The position numbers were made by a program, and so were the translations under genes. Shown here one piece after another: positions 1 through 10,363 of a stretch of DNA of 64,000 nucleotides (positions are counted from its first letter, which is position 1; each line of letters opens with the position of its first letter). The stretch spans positions 70,173 through 134,172 of the forward strand of contig NZ_CALTTY010000003.1 of assembly GCF_943912385.1 (NCBI RefSeq). Direction: 5' to 3'. The notes under the pieces are model-generated. The model saw only the letters and a program-made list of their open reading frames with translations. It ran no database searches and was not told the DNA's origin. The stretch is from an uncultured Anaerococcus sp. (GTDB taxonomy: Bacteria; Bacillota; Clostridia; Tissierellales; Peptoniphilaceae).

Positions 1-1
1 A

Positions 2-1609
2 GTTTACGAAGAGACCACAGGTATAGGACCTGGGGATGAGGTTGTATCAACAGGTAGGCCTCTTTCTGTAGAACTTGGACCTGGCATGCTCGAAAGGATG
101 TATGACGGAATCCAAAGACCACTTGAAAAACTTGAAGACCTTGCAGGAAATTTCCTAGAAAGAGGAGTTACAGCACCAGCCCTAGACAGGGATAGACTTT
201 GGGAATTTAAGCCAATAGCAAGTATTGGAGATAAGCTAACTGCAGGTGATATCATAGGTGAAGTTGAAGAAACATCTGTAATAAATCACAAGATTATGGT
301 GCCACATGGAATTAGCGGAAAGTTAAAAGATATAAAATTTGGTGAATTTAAAGTCGATGAAACTATAGCTGTTATAGAAACAGAAGATGGTGACAAGGAC
401 CTTAACATGATCCAACACTGGCCAGTAAGAAAGGGAAGACCAATCAAGGAAAAAATAGACCCAGATGAGCCACTTATTACAGGTCAAAGGGTAATAGATA
501 CCTTCTTTCCAGTTGCCAAGGGAGGTACTGCAGCCATCCCAGGACCATTCGGATCAGGTAAGACAGTAGTCCAACACCAGATTGCAAAATACGCAGATGC
601 TGACATAGTTATCTATGTTGGTTGTGGTGAACGTGGTAACGAGATGACTGACGTACTAAATGAATTCCCTGAACTAATCGACCCAAAAACAGGTGAATCG
701 ATCATGAAACGTACAGTCCTAATAGCAAACACATCAAACATGCCGGTAGCAGCAAGAGAGGCCTCTATCTATACAGGTATTACCCTTGCAGAATACTACA
801 GAGACATGGGTTATAATGTGGCCATGATGGCAGACTCCACATCCAGATGGGCAGAAGCCCTCCGTGAGATGAGTGGACGTCTGGAAGAGATGCCAGGGGA
901 TGAAGGTTATCCAGCCTACCTTGCCAGCCGTGTTGCAGACTTCTACGAAAGAGCAGGTAAGGTAAGAGTCCTTGGAGACAGGGATGATATAGGAACCCTA
1001 TCAGTAATCGGGGCCGTATCACCTCCAGGAGGGGACTTATCAGAACCGGTTACCCAAGCGACCCTTCGTATAGTAAAGGTCTTCTGGGGACTAGACTATG
1101 ACCTATCCTACCAAAGACACTTCCCAGCTATAAACTGGCTAAACTCTTATTCTTTATACCAAGATAAGATGGATGAGTATATAGATACAAATGTCGATGA
1201 AGAATTTTCTACCATAAGAAAGCGTGCCATGAGTCTATTACAACAAGAATCTGGCCTCTTAGAGGTAGTAAGGCTTGTAGGACGTGACGCCCTATCAGAC
1301 GATGATAAGCTTAAACTAAACGTCACCAAGTCTATAAGGGAAGACTACCTCCAACAAAACGCCTTCCATGACGTAGACACCTACTGTTCGCTTAATAAGC
1401 AAGATAAGATGCTCCACCTAGTTTTATATAACTACGATAAATCTCTTGAAGCCCTAGGAAATGGAGTGGAAATTAGTGAAATAGAAAAACTTGATATCAA
1501 CGAATCTATTTCAAGATTAAAACTTATAAGCGAAGATAACAAGGAAAAATTTGACCAAATCAAAGACGAAATCGATAAGGCTATAAGCAAGCTAATAAAG
1601 GAGGCATAG
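2..1609 (+). CDS. ntpA: V-type ATP synthase subunit A (5' end outside window)
   Basis: Catalytic, nucleotide-binding subunit of the V-type/A-type ATPase, which couples ATP turnover to H+ or Na+ movement across the membrane. The frame is open from base 2, so the N-terminus lies outside the window. The Walker A loop GPFGSGKT is encoded at 542-565, followed by the conserved GERGNE and the SRWAEALRE segment typical of A subunits. The stop is 4 bases before the next start, and the ribosome site of subunit B (AAGGAGG) lies inside the end of this gene, so the two are translationally close. Genes for the stalk and membrane subunits would be expected upstream. Identification is secure; the direction of the enzyme (synthesis or pumping) cannot be read from sequence. 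Confidence 0.97.
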   Translation, partial: VYEETTGIGPGDEVVSTGRPLSVELGPGMLERMYDGIQRPLEKLEDLAGNFLERGVTAPALDRDRLWEFKPIASIGDKLTAGDIIGEVEETSVINHKIMVPHGISGKLKDIKFGEFKVDETIAVIETEDGDKDLNMIQHWPVRKGRPIKEKIDPDEPLITGQRVIDTFFPVAKGGTAAIPGPFGSGKTVVQHQIAKYADADIVIYVGCGERGNEMTDVLNEFPELIDPKTGESIMKRTVLIANTSNMPVAAREASIYTGITLAEYYRDMGYNVAMMADSTSRWAEALREMSGRLEEMPGDEGYPAYLASRVADFYERAGKVRVLGDRDDIGTLSVIGAVSPPGGDLSEPVTQATLRIVKVFWGLDYDLSYQRHFPAINWLNSYSLYQDKMDEYIDTNVDEEFSTIRKRAMSLLQQESGLLEVVRLVGRDALSDDDKLKLNVTKSIREDYLQQNAFHDVDTYCSLNKQDKMLHLVLYNYDKSLEALGNGVEISEIEKLDINESISRLKLISEDNKEKFDQIKDEIDKAISKLIKEA

Positions 1610-1613
1610 ACGG

Positions 1614-2981
1614 ATGTTAAAAGAATATAAGTCAGTAACAGAAGTAGTTGGCCCTCTTATGCTTGTTGAAGGCGTAGAGGGAGTAGACTTTGAAGAGTTA
1701 GTAGATATCAAACTTCAAACAGGAGAGCACAGAAGAGGTAGGGTAATCGAAATAAACAAAGACCGTGCCATGGTTCAGCTGTTTGAAGGATCAACAGGAA
1801 TCAACCTGGATGGAACTTCAGTAAGGTTTCTAGGCAGACCCCTAGAACTTGCTGTAAGTGAAGATATGATAGGTCGTGCCTTTAACGGTCTTGGTGTGGC
1901 AATTGATGATGGACCAGAGATAATTCCAGAAGATAAGAGGGATGTTAATGGAACAGCCATAAACCCAGTATCAAGGGACTACCCATCAGAATTTATCCAA
2001 ACAGGAATCTCAACTATAGACGGCCTAAACACCCTAGTTAGGGGACAAAAGCTGCCTATATTTTCTGGTAACGGTCTGCCACACAACAAGGTAGCAGCTC
2101 AGATAGCTAGACAAGCTAAGGTTCTCGGAGATGATGAGGGCTTTGCTGTAGTATTTGCAGCCATAGGTATAACCTTCGAAGAAGCCCAATTTTTCATGGA
2201 TGACTTTAAAAAGACAGGGGCTATAGATCGTTCGGTATTATTTATGAACTTAGCAGATGACCCAGCAATCGAGCGTTTATCAACACCAAAGATGGCCCTA
2301 ACCTGTGCAGAATACCTTGCCTTTGAAAAGGACATGCAAGTTCTTGTAGTTATGACCGACATGACTAACTACGCAGAGGCCCTACGTGAAGTATCTGCAG
2401 CCAGGAAGGAAGTACCAGGTAGACGTGGTTATCCAGGTTACCTATATACAGACCTTTCTACAATCTATGAAAGGGCAGGTAAATTGCGTGGTAAACCAGG
2501 AACAATTACCCAAATTCCTATATTATCCATGCCAGAAGATGATATAACCCACCCAATACCAGACCTAACAGGCTATATTACCGAGGGACAAATCATCCTA
2601 AGCCGTGGTCTTTACAACCAAGGTGTGGAACCACCTGTTGAAATCCTACCGTCCCTATCAAGACTTAAGGATAAGGGTATAGGAAAGGGCAAGACCCGTG
2701 AGGACCATGCAGATACTATGAACCAAATCTACGCAGCCTACGCATCAGGTGTGGACGCTAGAGAGCTTCAAAAAATTCTGGGTGACTCTGCCCTATCAGA
2801 TGCAGACCTTGCCTTTGCAGAATTTGCTAAGGAATTTGAAGAAAGATATATAAACCAAGGTTACTATACAAATAGGTCAATCGAAGAAACCCTAGAACTG
2901 GGTTGGGAACTATTAAAGATAATTCCTAAGTCAGAACTTAAGAGAATCGACGATGCCCTAATAGAAAAATACATGGACTAG
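1614..2981 (+). CDS. ntpB: V-type ATP synthase subunit B
   Basis: Non-catalytic nucleotide-binding subunit of the V/A-ATPase head, alternating with subunit A. The 455-residue length is normal for the family. The characteristic SGNGLPHNK stretch replaces a Walker A loop, and [13 protein letters not shown] and the Arg-rich C-terminal half are as in NtpB. The start is fixed by AAGGAGG ending 9 bases upstream, within the 3' end of subunit A. The stop is followed after 3 bases by the start of subunit D, so A, B and D form one transcript. Expression control would lie upstream of the window. Confidence 0.97.
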   Translation: MLKEYKSVTEVVGPLMLVEGVEGVDFEELVDIKLQTGEHRRGRVIEINKDRAMVQLFEGSTGINLDGTSVRFLGRPLELAVSEDMIGRAFNGLGVAIDDGPEIIPEDKRDVNGTAINPVSRDYPSEFIQTGISTIDGLNTLVRGQKLPIFSGNGLPHNKVAAQIARQAKVLGDDEGFAVVFAAIGITFEEAQFFMDDFKKTGAIDRSVLFMNLADDPAIERLSTPKMALTCAEYLAFEKDMQVLVVMTDMTNYAEALREVSAARKEVPGRRGYPGYLYTDLSTIYERAGKLRGKPGTITQIPILSMPEDDITHPIPDLTGYITEGQIILSRGLYNQGVEPPVEILPSLSRLKDKGIGKGKTREDHADTMNQIYAAYASGVDARELQKILGDSALSDADLAFAEFAKEFEERYINQGYYTNRSIEETLELGWELLKIIPKSELKRIDDALIEKYMD

Positions 2982-2984
2982 CCT

Positions 2985-3623
2985 ATGGCAAGATTAAAAG
3001 TAACCCCAACTAGGATGAACCTAAACACCCTAAAGGGAAGACTTGCCACAGCCAAAAGGGGCTATAAACTCTTAAAGGACAAACAAGATGAGCTGATGAG
3101 ACAGTTCCTTGAATTAATCAGGGAAAATAAAAAGCTCAGAGAGGAAGTAGAAAAAGAATTATCAGATTCTTTTGGGGCTTTCCTTATGGCATCAGCCTTC
3201 ATGAGCCCAGAAGTCCTAGAAGAAGCGGTAAGCTTCCCAACCCAAGAGGTTGGCGTTGACATAAAGACAAAAAACGTCATGAGTGTTAGGATTCCTAAGA
3301 TGGAATTTAAAGTCAATGTAAATGAAAAAGCCTCCATGTTCCCATATGGCTATGCCACAACAAGTGTGGGACTAGATGAGGCTATCCTAAAGCTAAACCA
3401 TGTAACAGACAGGCTCCTAGAGCTTGCTGAACTTGAAAAGACAACTCAGTTAATGGCAGATGAGATAGAATCAACAAGAAGAAGGGTAAACGCCCTAGAA
3501 TATAGGACCATCCCAGACCTTGAAGAAACTATCAAATACATCAGAGCCAAACTAGAAGAAAACGAAAGAGCAACCATATCAAGACTGATGAAGGTCAAGG
3601 ATATAATATCAGAAGAAGCTTAA
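2985..3623 (+). CDS. ntpD: V-type ATP synthase subunit D
   Basis: Central-shaft subunit of the V/A-ATPase that links the A3B3 head to the membrane rotor. The 212-residue protein begins with the family's conserved VTPTRMNL motif and is predicted to form a long antiparallel coiled coil from its N- and C-terminal helices. No membrane segment is present. It is the last gene of the operon, and a strong hairpin terminator starts 6 bases after the stop. Order A-B-D is typical of Firmicutes ntp operons. Confidence 0.96.
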   Translation: MARLKVTPTRMNLNTLKGRLATAKRGYKLLKDKQDELMRQFLELIRENKKLREEVEKELSDSFGAFLMASAFMSPEVLEEAVSFPTQEVGVDIKTKNVMSVRIPKMEFKVNVNEKASMFPYGYATTSVGLDEAILKLNHVTDRLLELAELEKTTQLMADEIESTRRRVNALEYRTIPDLEETIKYIRAKLEENERATISRLMKVKDIISEEA

Positions 3624-3628
3624 AAAAG

Positions 3629-3655
3629 ACCACCGATTTTATTCGGTGGTTTTTT
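3629..3655 (+). terminator. Rho-independent terminator of ntp operon
   Basis: Hairpin ACCACCGA/TCGGTGGT followed by a T run immediately after ntpD. Confidence 0.9.
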
Positions 3656-3706
3656 ACTAAAGATTAATATGGTTTTGAAGTTATGCCTATTTAAGCAGAA
3701 AATTTA

Positions 3707-3892
3707 CTAGGACCTATCCTGGATGTCCTTATTTCTATTTGTAAAGTACTTGTCAAAAGAGCCAAGAGCAATAAGGCTTGTTCCAATTATCCATCCATAA
3801 TCAATTTCTCCATTCTTGTAGGACATAATAATTGAGACGATTAGGGCGACTAAGGCAAGGATTCATATTATTATTTCTTTATGTGTATTCAT
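3707..3892 (-). pseudogene. Small two-helix membrane protein with one in-frame TGA
   Basis: Reading the minus strand from an ATG at 3892, behind a good GGGAGGA ribosome site, gives a 62-codon frame. It is interrupted only by TGA at codon 10 (plus-strand 3863-3865) and ends at TAG (3707-3709). The product would have two short hydrophobic segments and a charged tail (ending NKDIQDRS). There is no frameshift. No selenocysteine signal was recognised. I do not know the family. It is either a recent nonsense mutation or a sequencing error; a restart inside the frame would lose the first helix. Confidence 0.55.
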
Positions 3893-4082
3893 AAGTTCCT
3901 CCCTTTCTAGTTTTCCTACCTAGTTTTTAAATCTATAATCTAAGAAAGGCACAAATTAAGCTATGAAAGCCTTAAATAAAACCTCTGACCTTTCTAATAT
4001 TAAAAAAATAAGTATAATGTTAAGCGTGCTCAACTTTTTGGGCTTTATTTTATTTATTATTTTTATTTGTAGGAAGGATTTT

Positions 4083-5681
4083 ATGGAAAAGAAGAATATG
4101 AAAGTTGCCATACTCGTGGCCTTATTTTCAATATTTATTTCAATATACATATCCCTTAGTGGGGTAGATACATTTGCAACAGCCTGGGCTCTTTTCCCAC
4201 CTGTTATTGCAATTTTTATGGCACTTTTAACCAAGGAAGTCTACTCTTCCTTATTTTTAGGAATTTTAGTTGGAGGGATTTTAAGCTCGGGTAGATCTTT
4301 GGAAAGGTCTTTAGACAATGTCGTAGAAAAGGGATTTATAGATTCAGTTTCTCAGACAGGGGGGATCTATATCTTCCTCGTTGTCCTTGGGATCTTGGTG
4401 GTTTTGATAAACTATTCCGGAGGGTCAAGAGCTTTTGGTGACTTTGCCCATTCTAGAATTAAGTCGAGAAAGGCTGCCCAAATATCAACCTTTTTTCTTT
4501 GTACCATGCTTTTTATAGATGATTATTTTAACTGTCTTACATCAGGATCTGTAATGAAGCCTGTAACAGATTCTTACAAGATATCAAGGGCCAAGCTCGC
4601 CTATATCATAGACTCAACAGCTGCCCCAATCTGCATGATAGCCCCTATTTCGTCATGGGCTGCGGCAGTAAGTGGCTATGCTGAGGGGATTTCTGGTATA
4701 GAGATGTTTGTAAGGGCCATCCCTTATAATTTCTATTCGCTTTTAACCCTGGTTTTTGTAGTTAATATCATTCTTTGGGATAATGACTTTGGACCAATGA
4801 AAGAATACGAGAGAAGGGCCCTTGAAGAAGGAGAACTTGGAGAAGTTAAGACCAGCAAGGTAGGCGCAGGAGATGGCAACCCAAATGGCAAGGTAAGAGA
4901 CCTTGTGATTCCAATTCTTGTTTTGATTTTTTCATCTGTCATAAGCCTTATCTATGTGGGTGGATTTTTCGATCCAGCCAGTCCTTATTTTAAGGATTTT
5001 GTAAACGCCTTTGCCAATACTGATTCATCAATTGCCCTAGCTATGGGTTCCCTAGCAACACTTGTTATAAGTATTATTTACTTCGTTGTAAGAGGGGTAA
5101 TAAGCTTTGAAAAATCAATGGATAGCCTTTCAGAAGGATTTTCTTCTATGGTTGGGGCTATCTTAATCCTAACCATGGCAACCAGCCTTAAAAATATTTC
5201 AAACGACCTCTTAGGGTCTCAGACCTTTGTTGGTGGACTTATGGAAAATTCTGTAGAAGGACTTAGTTCCTTCTTGCCTGCTGTAATCTTTATAGTGGCA
5301 ATCTTTCTTGCCTTTGCTACAGGAACTAGCTGGGGGACTTTTGGAATTTTAATCCCTATTATAACTTCCATGTTTGATATAGGAGAGCCTTTGTTTTTCA
5401 TAGGTATATCAGCTTGCCTGTCAGGGGCTGTCTGTGGGGACCACATTTCACCAATTTCAGATACTACTATTATGTCATCTGCAGGGGCAGGATGTGTCCA
5501 CGTAGACCATGTTAAAACCCAGCTTGCCTATGGTTTGAGTGTGGCTGTGATTGCAACAATAGCCTATCTTATAGCAGGTTTTACCTATTCGGCAGTCCTT
5601 GCCTTAAGTTTTGGGGTCCTAGCAATACTCGCCTTTATGTTAGTCTTAAAGAAAATTAACAAAAGAAAGTCCCTCGCTTAA
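4083..5681 (+). CDS. NhaC-family Na+/H+ antiporter
   Basis: Membrane antiporter of the NhaC / Na_H_antiporter family, exchanging cations or organic ions against protons. About 12 hydrophobic segments are visible, with the family's conserved FIDDYFN, SISDTT-like (HISPISDTT) and GTSWGTFG regions. The frame is open from 3963, but the preferred start is the ATG at 4083, which has AGGAAGGA just upstream; this gives 532 residues. A hairpin terminator overlaps the stop. Substrate cannot be decided from sequence: some members exchange malate/lactate or arginine/ornithine. It is a single-gene unit. Confidence 0.85.
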   Translation: MEKKNMKVAILVALFSIFISIYISLSGVDTFATAWALFPPVIAIFMALLTKEVYSSLFLGILVGGILSSGRSLERSLDNVVEKGFIDSVSQTGGIYIFLVVLGILVVLINYSGGSRAFGDFAHSRIKSRKAAQISTFFLCTMLFIDDYFNCLTSGSVMKPVTDSYKISRAKLAYIIDSTAAPICMIAPISSWAAAVSGYAEGISGIEMFVRAIPYNFYSLLTLVFVVNIILWDNDFGPMKEYERRALEEGELGEVKTSKVGAGDGNPNGKVRDLVIPILVLIFSSVISLIYVGGFFDPASPYFKDFVNAFANTDSSIALAMGSLATLVISIIYFVVRGVISFEKSMDSLSEGFSSMVGAILILTMATSLKNISNDLLGSQTFVGGLMENSVEGLSSFLPAVIFIVAIFLAFATGTSWGTFGILIPIITSMFDIGEPLFFIGISACLSGAVCGDHISPISDTTIMSSAGAGCVHVDHVKTQLAYGLSVAVIATIAYLIAGFTYSAVLALSFGVLAILAFMLVLKKINKRKSLA

Positions 5682-5699
5682 AAGAGGGATTTTCTTTTT
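5669..5699 (+). terminator. Terminator overlapping antiporter stop codon
   Basis: TCCCTC/GAGGGA hairpin with a T-rich tail; the stop codon TAA lies in the loop. Confidence 0.85.
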
Positions 5700-5731
5700 G
5701 AAATCTTTAAAAGTAAATTTTAGGAGAAAAA

Positions 5732-6682
5732 ATGGATTATATTTACAAGTTCGATACTGACAATGGTTTTGAAAAGACTGGGACTGATTCCTTCTACGAC
5801 AAGATAGAAGATGAGGACTTTTATCTTATGTACCTGGGCAAGCAGAGTTTTATAGACTTTGCCAAAGCCTACAAGTTAGACCCAGCCCTCCTTGACCTTT
5901 TACAAAAAGACAAGCTAAAAAAATCTTATCTTGCCATAGAAGATGCCTATAGTTTTATTATAATAGACCTAATAGACATGAAGGGTAAGCTTGATAGTTC
6001 TGACCTTATAGGCTTTTATATAGAAAATAATAGGCTAATTATAGTTGACCTTTATGACAGAGACCAGTCGACTAGCCAGGCTTTTAAGAAGATGCTTGCT
6101 AAGAAGTTTTCATCAAGGTCACCCGGCCGTGCCTTAAAGCACTTTATAAGTCTACTTGTAGAAGACCATACCAAGGTTTTTAACCAGATAAAAAACTCTA
6201 CAGCCCAGATTGAAGATGCCATAAATAAAAACAAGGCTAGCAAGGATAAGCTGGGTGTGATTTCTGAAAATAGGCATAAGGCCCTAAACCTCTACACTTC
6301 TTATGAGAGGCTCCTTGATACTATAGAATTTCTTGTAGAAAATGAAAATGAAATATTCGACGAAGATGATATAAAGCATCTGAAGAGCCTGGCCTACAGG
6401 GTGGAGAGGTATTCGGCAAATATTTCCTACCTAAGTGATTATATAGTCAATGTCAAGGACTCCTATGATTCAAAGATGGACCTTACCATGAATTCCACCA
6501 TGAAAATCCTAACGGTAGTAACAACAATTTTCACCCCAATTACAGTCCTAACTGGCTGGTATGGAATGAATTTTGAAAATATGCCTGAGCTAAGTTGGGA
6601 TTTTGGATATCTTTATGTGATAGCTTTATCCATTATAAGTGTAGTCATTTGCTACTTACTTTTTAAAAGGCTTGACAAGTAG
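5732..6682 (+). CDS. corA: CorA-family divalent cation (Mg2+) channel
   Basis: Pentameric Mg2+/Co2+ channel of the inner membrane. The 316-residue protein has a long acidic/helical cytoplasmic domain, two C-terminal membrane helices, and the diagnostic GMN motif at residues 278-280 (YGMNFENMP) in the loop between them. Ribosome site AGGAGAAAAA precedes the ATG. A CNNM/CorC-type protein, also linked to Mg2+ handling, follows after 62 bases with its own promoter. Identification is firm; metal preference (Mg2+ against Co2+/Zn2+) is inferred from the family. Confidence 0.93.
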   Translation: MDYIYKFDTDNGFEKTGTDSFYDKIEDEDFYLMYLGKQSFIDFAKAYKLDPALLDLLQKDKLKKSYLAIEDAYSFIIIDLIDMKGKLDSSDLIGFYIENNRLIIVDLYDRDQSTSQAFKKMLAKKFSSRSPGRALKHFISLLVEDHTKVFNQIKNSTAQIEDAINKNKASKDKLGVISENRHKALNLYTSYERLLDTIEFLVENENEIFDEDDIKHLKSLAYRVERYSANISYLSDYIVNVKDSYDSKMDLTMNSTMKILTVVTTIFTPITVLTGWYGMNFENMPELSWDFGYLYVIALSIISVVICYLLFKRLDK

Positions 6683-6684
6683 CT

Positions 6685-6713
6685 TTGACAAGTCTCATGC
6701 TTGTTGATATAGT
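6685..6713 (+). promoter_or_regulatory. Sigma-A-type promoter of CNNM/CorC gene
   Basis: TTGACA, 17-base spacer, TATAGT, 31 bases before the ATG at 6745. Confidence 0.6.
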
Positions 6714-6744
6714 CAAGGTAGATAAAAAAATTTAAGGAGAAAAT

Positions 6745-8073
6745 ATGGACCCTGTTCCCTACCACAGTTTATTAGGTGTACTTATAGTAGTAATTTTAAT
6801 TTTTATAAATGGTTTTTTCACAGCCCTTCACACGGGACTTATAAGTTTATCAAGCGATAAGCTTAGTGATTTAGAAGAGGAGGGCAGCAAAGAAGCAAAA
6901 AGTCTGCTTAAAATTAGCAGAAACCAAGATAGGTTAAACCAGTCTTTTTCTATGATAAATTCTATCATATCCCTAGTATCTGTTGCCTTTATAGCTGATA
7001 GGATAAGGGATTCTGAGTTTATCTTAGAAAATATTTCTATGAAAGCAGCCCTTATTTTCACTATATTGTTATACATAGTAGTTAAGATTATCTTTGTAGA
7101 TAAGATTCCTCAAAGGATTGGGGTCAGAAATCCCCTGGGCCTTGTCCTAAATACTACGGGTATTTTAAGGATAAGCCTTGCCCTTACCAAGCCCTTTGTC
7201 CTTCTGACGGAACTTGTTACTGATTTTTTTATGAAAATATTTGGTATAGAAGCCAGGGTCGTCCAAAAGGAAGTTACCAACGAGCAGATTAAGTCTATTG
7301 TTCAAATTGGTGAAGACCAGGGGATAATAAGACCCATGGAATCAAAGATGATTCACTCCATTATGACCTTCGATGACACAATTGTAGAAGAGATTATGAC
7401 AGCAAGGACTGATGTCTTTATGATTGATATTAATGATAAGGACAGAGATTTTATGGAAGAATTTGTAAAAATTCGCCACAATAGGATACCTGTCTATGAA
7501 GATAATGTTGATAACATCCTGGGTGTTTTATATACCAAGGATTATCTCTTAGAGGCAACCAAGGTAGGCCTTTATAGTGTTGATATTGAAAAACTTATAA
7601 GGCCGGCTCACTTTGCACCAGATAAGATCGAGGCGGATAAACTATTTTCTGACATGCAAAAAGGGCACATCCATATGGCCATCCTAATTGATGAGTATGG
7701 GGGATTTTCTGGAGTTATCACCATGGAAGATCTGATAGAAGAGATTGTAGGTGATATGGAAGATAGCTTTGACTATGATATACCAGAGATAAAGATAAAT
7801 AATAAAAATGTTTTTGTGGTTAAGGCATCCATCGGAATCAAGGACTTAAATGAAAAAATTCCTATAGGTCTTGATGAGGAAAATGAAAACTATGACTCCC
7901 TGGGCGGCTTTATAATAGATAAGCTCGGCTATATACCAGAGGCAGGTGACAATGAAACTATAATCTTTAATGGCTACGAGATTAAAATCCTCTACATGGA
8001 AGATAATAGGATAAAGGCTTGTAGGATAAGAAAATTAAAAGAAGATAGCCATGAAGAAAATATAGAAGAATAA
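6745..8073 (+). CDS. CNNM/CorC (HlyC/TlyC-type) transporter with CBS pair
   Basis: Membrane protein of the DUF21-CBS-CorC_HlyC family, often annotated as hemolysin but linked to Mg2+ (or Co2+) export. Order in the 442 residues: DUF21 membrane domain with about four helices (1-190), two CBS domains (about 200-330, including IMTARTDVFMID and IDEYGGFSGVITMEDLIEEIVG), and a C-terminal CorC_HlyC domain. Start has AAGGAGAAAAT in front. Neighbour corA suggests a Mg2+ homeostasis pair. A hairpin shared with the convergent lipoprotein gene ends the transcript. Confidence 0.9.
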   Translation: MDPVPYHSLLGVLIVVILIFINGFFTALHTGLISLSSDKLSDLEEEGSKEAKSLLKISRNQDRLNQSFSMINSIISLVSVAFIADRIRDSEFILENISMKAALIFTILLYIVVKIIFVDKIPQRIGVRNPLGLVLNTTGILRISLALTKPFVLLTELVTDFFMKIFGIEARVVQKEVTNEQIKSIVQIGEDQGIIRPMESKMIHSIMTFDDTIVEEIMTARTDVFMIDINDKDRDFMEEFVKIRHNRIPVYEDNVDNILGVLYTKDYLLEATKVGLYSVDIEKLIRPAHFAPDKIEADKLFSDMQKGHIHMAILIDEYGGFSGVITMEDLIEEIVGDMEDSFDYDIPEIKINNKNVFVVKASIGIKDLNEKIPIGLDEENENYDSLGGFIIDKLGYIPEAGDNETIIFNGYEIKILYMEDNRIKACRIRKLKEDSHEENIEE

Positions 8074-8077
8074 TAAA

Positions 8078-8117
8078 AAAGCCTTTGGGCCAAGAAAACT
8101 TGGCCAAGGCTTTTTTT
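8078..8117. terminator. Bidirectional terminator between convergent genes
   Basis: AAAGCCTTTGGGCCA / TGGCCAAGGCTTT hairpin flanked by A and T runs, serving the genes on both sides. Confidence 0.85.
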
Positions 8118-8985
8118 AATCTCCAGAACCAATCTCTAGGGAGACTAGGTCATTATCCTCTGTATAAACAAAGCTATAGACGATTTTTTCTATCCTTTCG
8201 TATTTATAAGTAAGGTCCACCTTTACTAGGTTTTTATCTACTGGTGCGTTTTCTATAAGGTCCCTACCATAGTGAACGTAGGCCTTGTCACTTTTTTCAA
8301 GGACTGATCCACTAAGGTTTATATCATGGGCTAGACCCTCATAGATTTCATTGTATTTTTCATCTGTAAGATTGAGGCCAGATAAATCTTCGCGGAAGGC
8401 TTCCTTATCACCCTTGCTAACAGAATCTAGGATATGGTAGGACTTGTCAATAAAAGCCTGGTGGTCAGCCACAAGGTCCTCGTGCTTTCTCATGGTGGAT
8501 AAGAGTTTTATATCGAACTTTTTAATATTTTTATCCTTATCTACTGAAAGATTGATGTCTAGGTCATCGCTATCTCCTTCGGCTACAATATGAAAATGTT
8601 CACCATCTTTATTTACTTCCTTTATGCTAAGGATGGGACCAGAATAGTCAAAGGCATCAAGTTTATAGTTTATAACTCTAAGATCACCACCAACTTCACT
8701 TTTTATAGGCTCTGTAAGAAGCTTTGCGATTTCTTCAGTATTCTTCTCTTCCATATTTTTTATGAGGCTTGCAAGATATTTTTTATCCTCATCATCGAGG
8801 TTGGAATTGGCAAAACCTATCATTTCATAAAAATCGCCTTTTATATTATCACTTTCTATCTCTTCGTCTGTTTTTATTACAACTGATTTACCATCTGGAC
8901 TAGGATTTTTATTATTATCCTTACAAGCTCCAAGGATTATACCAAGAGCCAGGATGAAAACCAGAGATTTAAATTTATTTTTCAT
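8116..8985 (-). CDS. Lipoprotein of unknown function
   Basis: Predicted surface lipoprotein of 289 residues. Lys-rich signal peptide, hydrophobic core and lipobox LGA-C with Cys21, followed by an Asp/Asn/Ser linker. The remainder is acidic, soluble and mixed alpha/beta, with no motif I recognise. Two similar halves of roughly 110 residues may be present (each with a helical segment then strands), but this is weak. AAGGAGGAATT precedes the ATG. It is transcribed alone, convergent with the CNNM gene. Confidence 0.8.
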   Translation of the reverse strand: MKNKFKSLVFILALGIILGACKDNNKNPSPDGKSVVIKTDEEIESDNIKGDFYEMIGFANSNLDDEDKKYLASLIKNMEEKNTEEIAKLLTEPIKSEVGGDLRVINYKLDAFDYSGPILSIKEVNKDGEHFHIVAEGDSDDLDINLSVDKDKNIKKFDIKLLSTMRKHEDLVADHQAFIDKSYHILDSVSKGDKEAFREDLSGLNLTDEKYNEIYEGLAHDINLSGSVLEKSDKAYVHYGRDLIENAPVDKNLVKVDLTYKYERIEKIVYSFVYTEDNDLVSLEIGSGD

Positions 8986-9326
8986 AATTCCTCCTTGTAG
9001 TATTATAACATAAACTAAGACAAGGAGAAATTATAAGGGTAAAATAAAAGGTAGACCTTGCTTTTTTATCAGCTTTATGTTATATTTATGATACGAAAAC
9101 GATACCGTGTAAAGCATGAAAAACCTAGATTACACGGACCTACGCAATAAAAAGACTGGCAGATAATTAAGCGGGAAAAATCTAGAATAAAAACTGGCTA
9201 AACCAGTTAGGTTTATTATATTATGGAGTTTTATCAAAGGTTTTTAAATTAGCTTAAGCCATTTTTCTATCAAACTACGGCTAAAACCTATAATAAAACT
9301 TCAGTTCTAAGTAAGGGGCAAAGACT
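8986..9326 (+). other. Non-coding region before LacI-type regulator
   Basis: 341 bases without a gene. It contains a likely plus-strand promoter (9058-9086), then a short near-repeat (GATACG/CGATACC, 9090-9105) where a LacI-type operator could sit, and an inverted repeat ACTGG..CCAGT near 9197-9211. The leader before the regulator is about 230 bases. No known riboswitch was recognised. Confidence 0.4.
9058..9086 (+). promoter_or_regulatory. Promoter of regulator/malQ transcript
   Basis: TTGCTT, 17-base spacer, TATATT. The following bases contain a GATACGAAAACGATACC segment that could be an operator for the product of this same transcript; this is inference only. Confidence 0.45.
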
Positions 9327-10361
9327 ATGACAAATAAGACAATAAAAGACATAGCCTCCCTGTGTGGAGTTAGCATAAGCACAGTGTCTAGGGCTATTAA
9401 CAACACCAAGGGCATAAGCCCAGTAACCAGGGCAAGAATCCTTGATACCATAGAAAAGGTCGGCTATGAACCTAACCACAATGCAAGAAACTTAAAAATC
9501 AGCAAAAATAAAACCATAGCAGTTTTAATAAAGGGGATTACCAATCCCTTCTTTACACCCATGATCAAGGTCATAGAAGAAGAAATAAGTAAGACTGGGT
9601 ATTCCTTTGTCCTAACCAAGGTCGAGGAGCACTCGTCAGAACTTGATGTAGCCCAAAAGATGGTGAGTATTTTAAAACCTGAAGGGATAATCTTCCTCGG
9701 TGGTTACACCATGAACAATGAAGATGAACTTAAAAGTTTGTGCATTCCCTACTCGATGACAACTATTGTAAATAAGGGAAATACCAACGAGGAATCAATA
9801 TGTGTTGGTGTTGATGACTTTAAAGAAGCCTATAAAATGACCTCCTACCTGACAGGACTAGGCCATAGGAAAATTGCCCTTATAGCAGCTAGAGAAGATG
9901 ACTTAAGTATAGGTAATCTGAGGCTTGAAGGTTACAAAAAAGCCCTGGCTGACTCTGGTATAGACTTTGATGAAAATCTTATTATCTACCCAAGAAAAGG
10001 CTTAAACCCATATTCATCGAAAAATGGATATGAAGTTGGGGAGAAAATTGTAAAAAATAAGATTGACTGCACAGCTATCTTTGCCATATCTGATTCTGTG
10101 GCCATTGGTGCCATAAAGGCCCTAAATGATTTAGGGAAAAAAGTACCAGAAGATTTCTCTGTGGCTGGATTTGACGGTCTCGATATAAATAATTATTTAC
10201 CAAAGCCTATCACAACCATAATCCAGCCAACAGAAAAGATAGCTTACACATCAGTTAATGAATTATTTAAAATTATAAATAAGAAAAAACATAAGCAGGT
10301 AATTAGCTTTGACGCTGAGCTTTTTACCGGAGAGACTACAATAAAGAATAATAAGGAGTGA
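9327..10361 (+). CDS. LacI-family transcriptional regulator (MalR-like)
   Basis: DNA-binding repressor of 344 residues. The N-terminal LacI helix-turn-helix is clear (TIKDIASLCGVSISTVSRAIN, about residues 5-25, then a hinge helix), followed by a periplasmic-binding-protein-like sugar domain. Its stop overlaps the ribosome site of malQ (AAGGAGTGA), so the two are co-translated, which points to control of maltodextrin use. The effector is unknown. A possible operator lies just after the promoter at 9058-9086. Confidence 0.88.
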   Translation: MTNKTIKDIASLCGVSISTVSRAINNTKGISPVTRARILDTIEKVGYEPNHNARNLKISKNKTIAVLIKGITNPFFTPMIKVIEEEISKTGYSFVLTKVEEHSSELDVAQKMVSILKPEGIIFLGGYTMNNEDELKSLCIPYSMTTIVNKGNTNEESICVGVDDFKEAYKMTSYLTGLGHRKIALIAAREDDLSIGNLRLEGYKKALADSGIDFDENLIIYPRKGLNPYSSKNGYEVGEKIVKNKIDCTAIFAISDSVAIGAIKALNDLGKKVPEDFSVAGFDGLDINNYLPKPITTIIQPTEKIAYTSVNELFKIINKKKHKQVISFDAELFTGETTIKNNKE

Positions 10362-10363
10362 TT

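Noticed and set aside
3863..3865. Selenocysteine at the in-frame TGA
   Set aside because: It is at codon 10 of a tiny membrane protein with no redox context and no SECIS-like stem noted after it.
9090..9106. CcpA/LacI-type operator before the regulator
   Set aside because: Only partial symmetry (GATACGAAAACGATACC); too weak to call beyond a mention in the region note.
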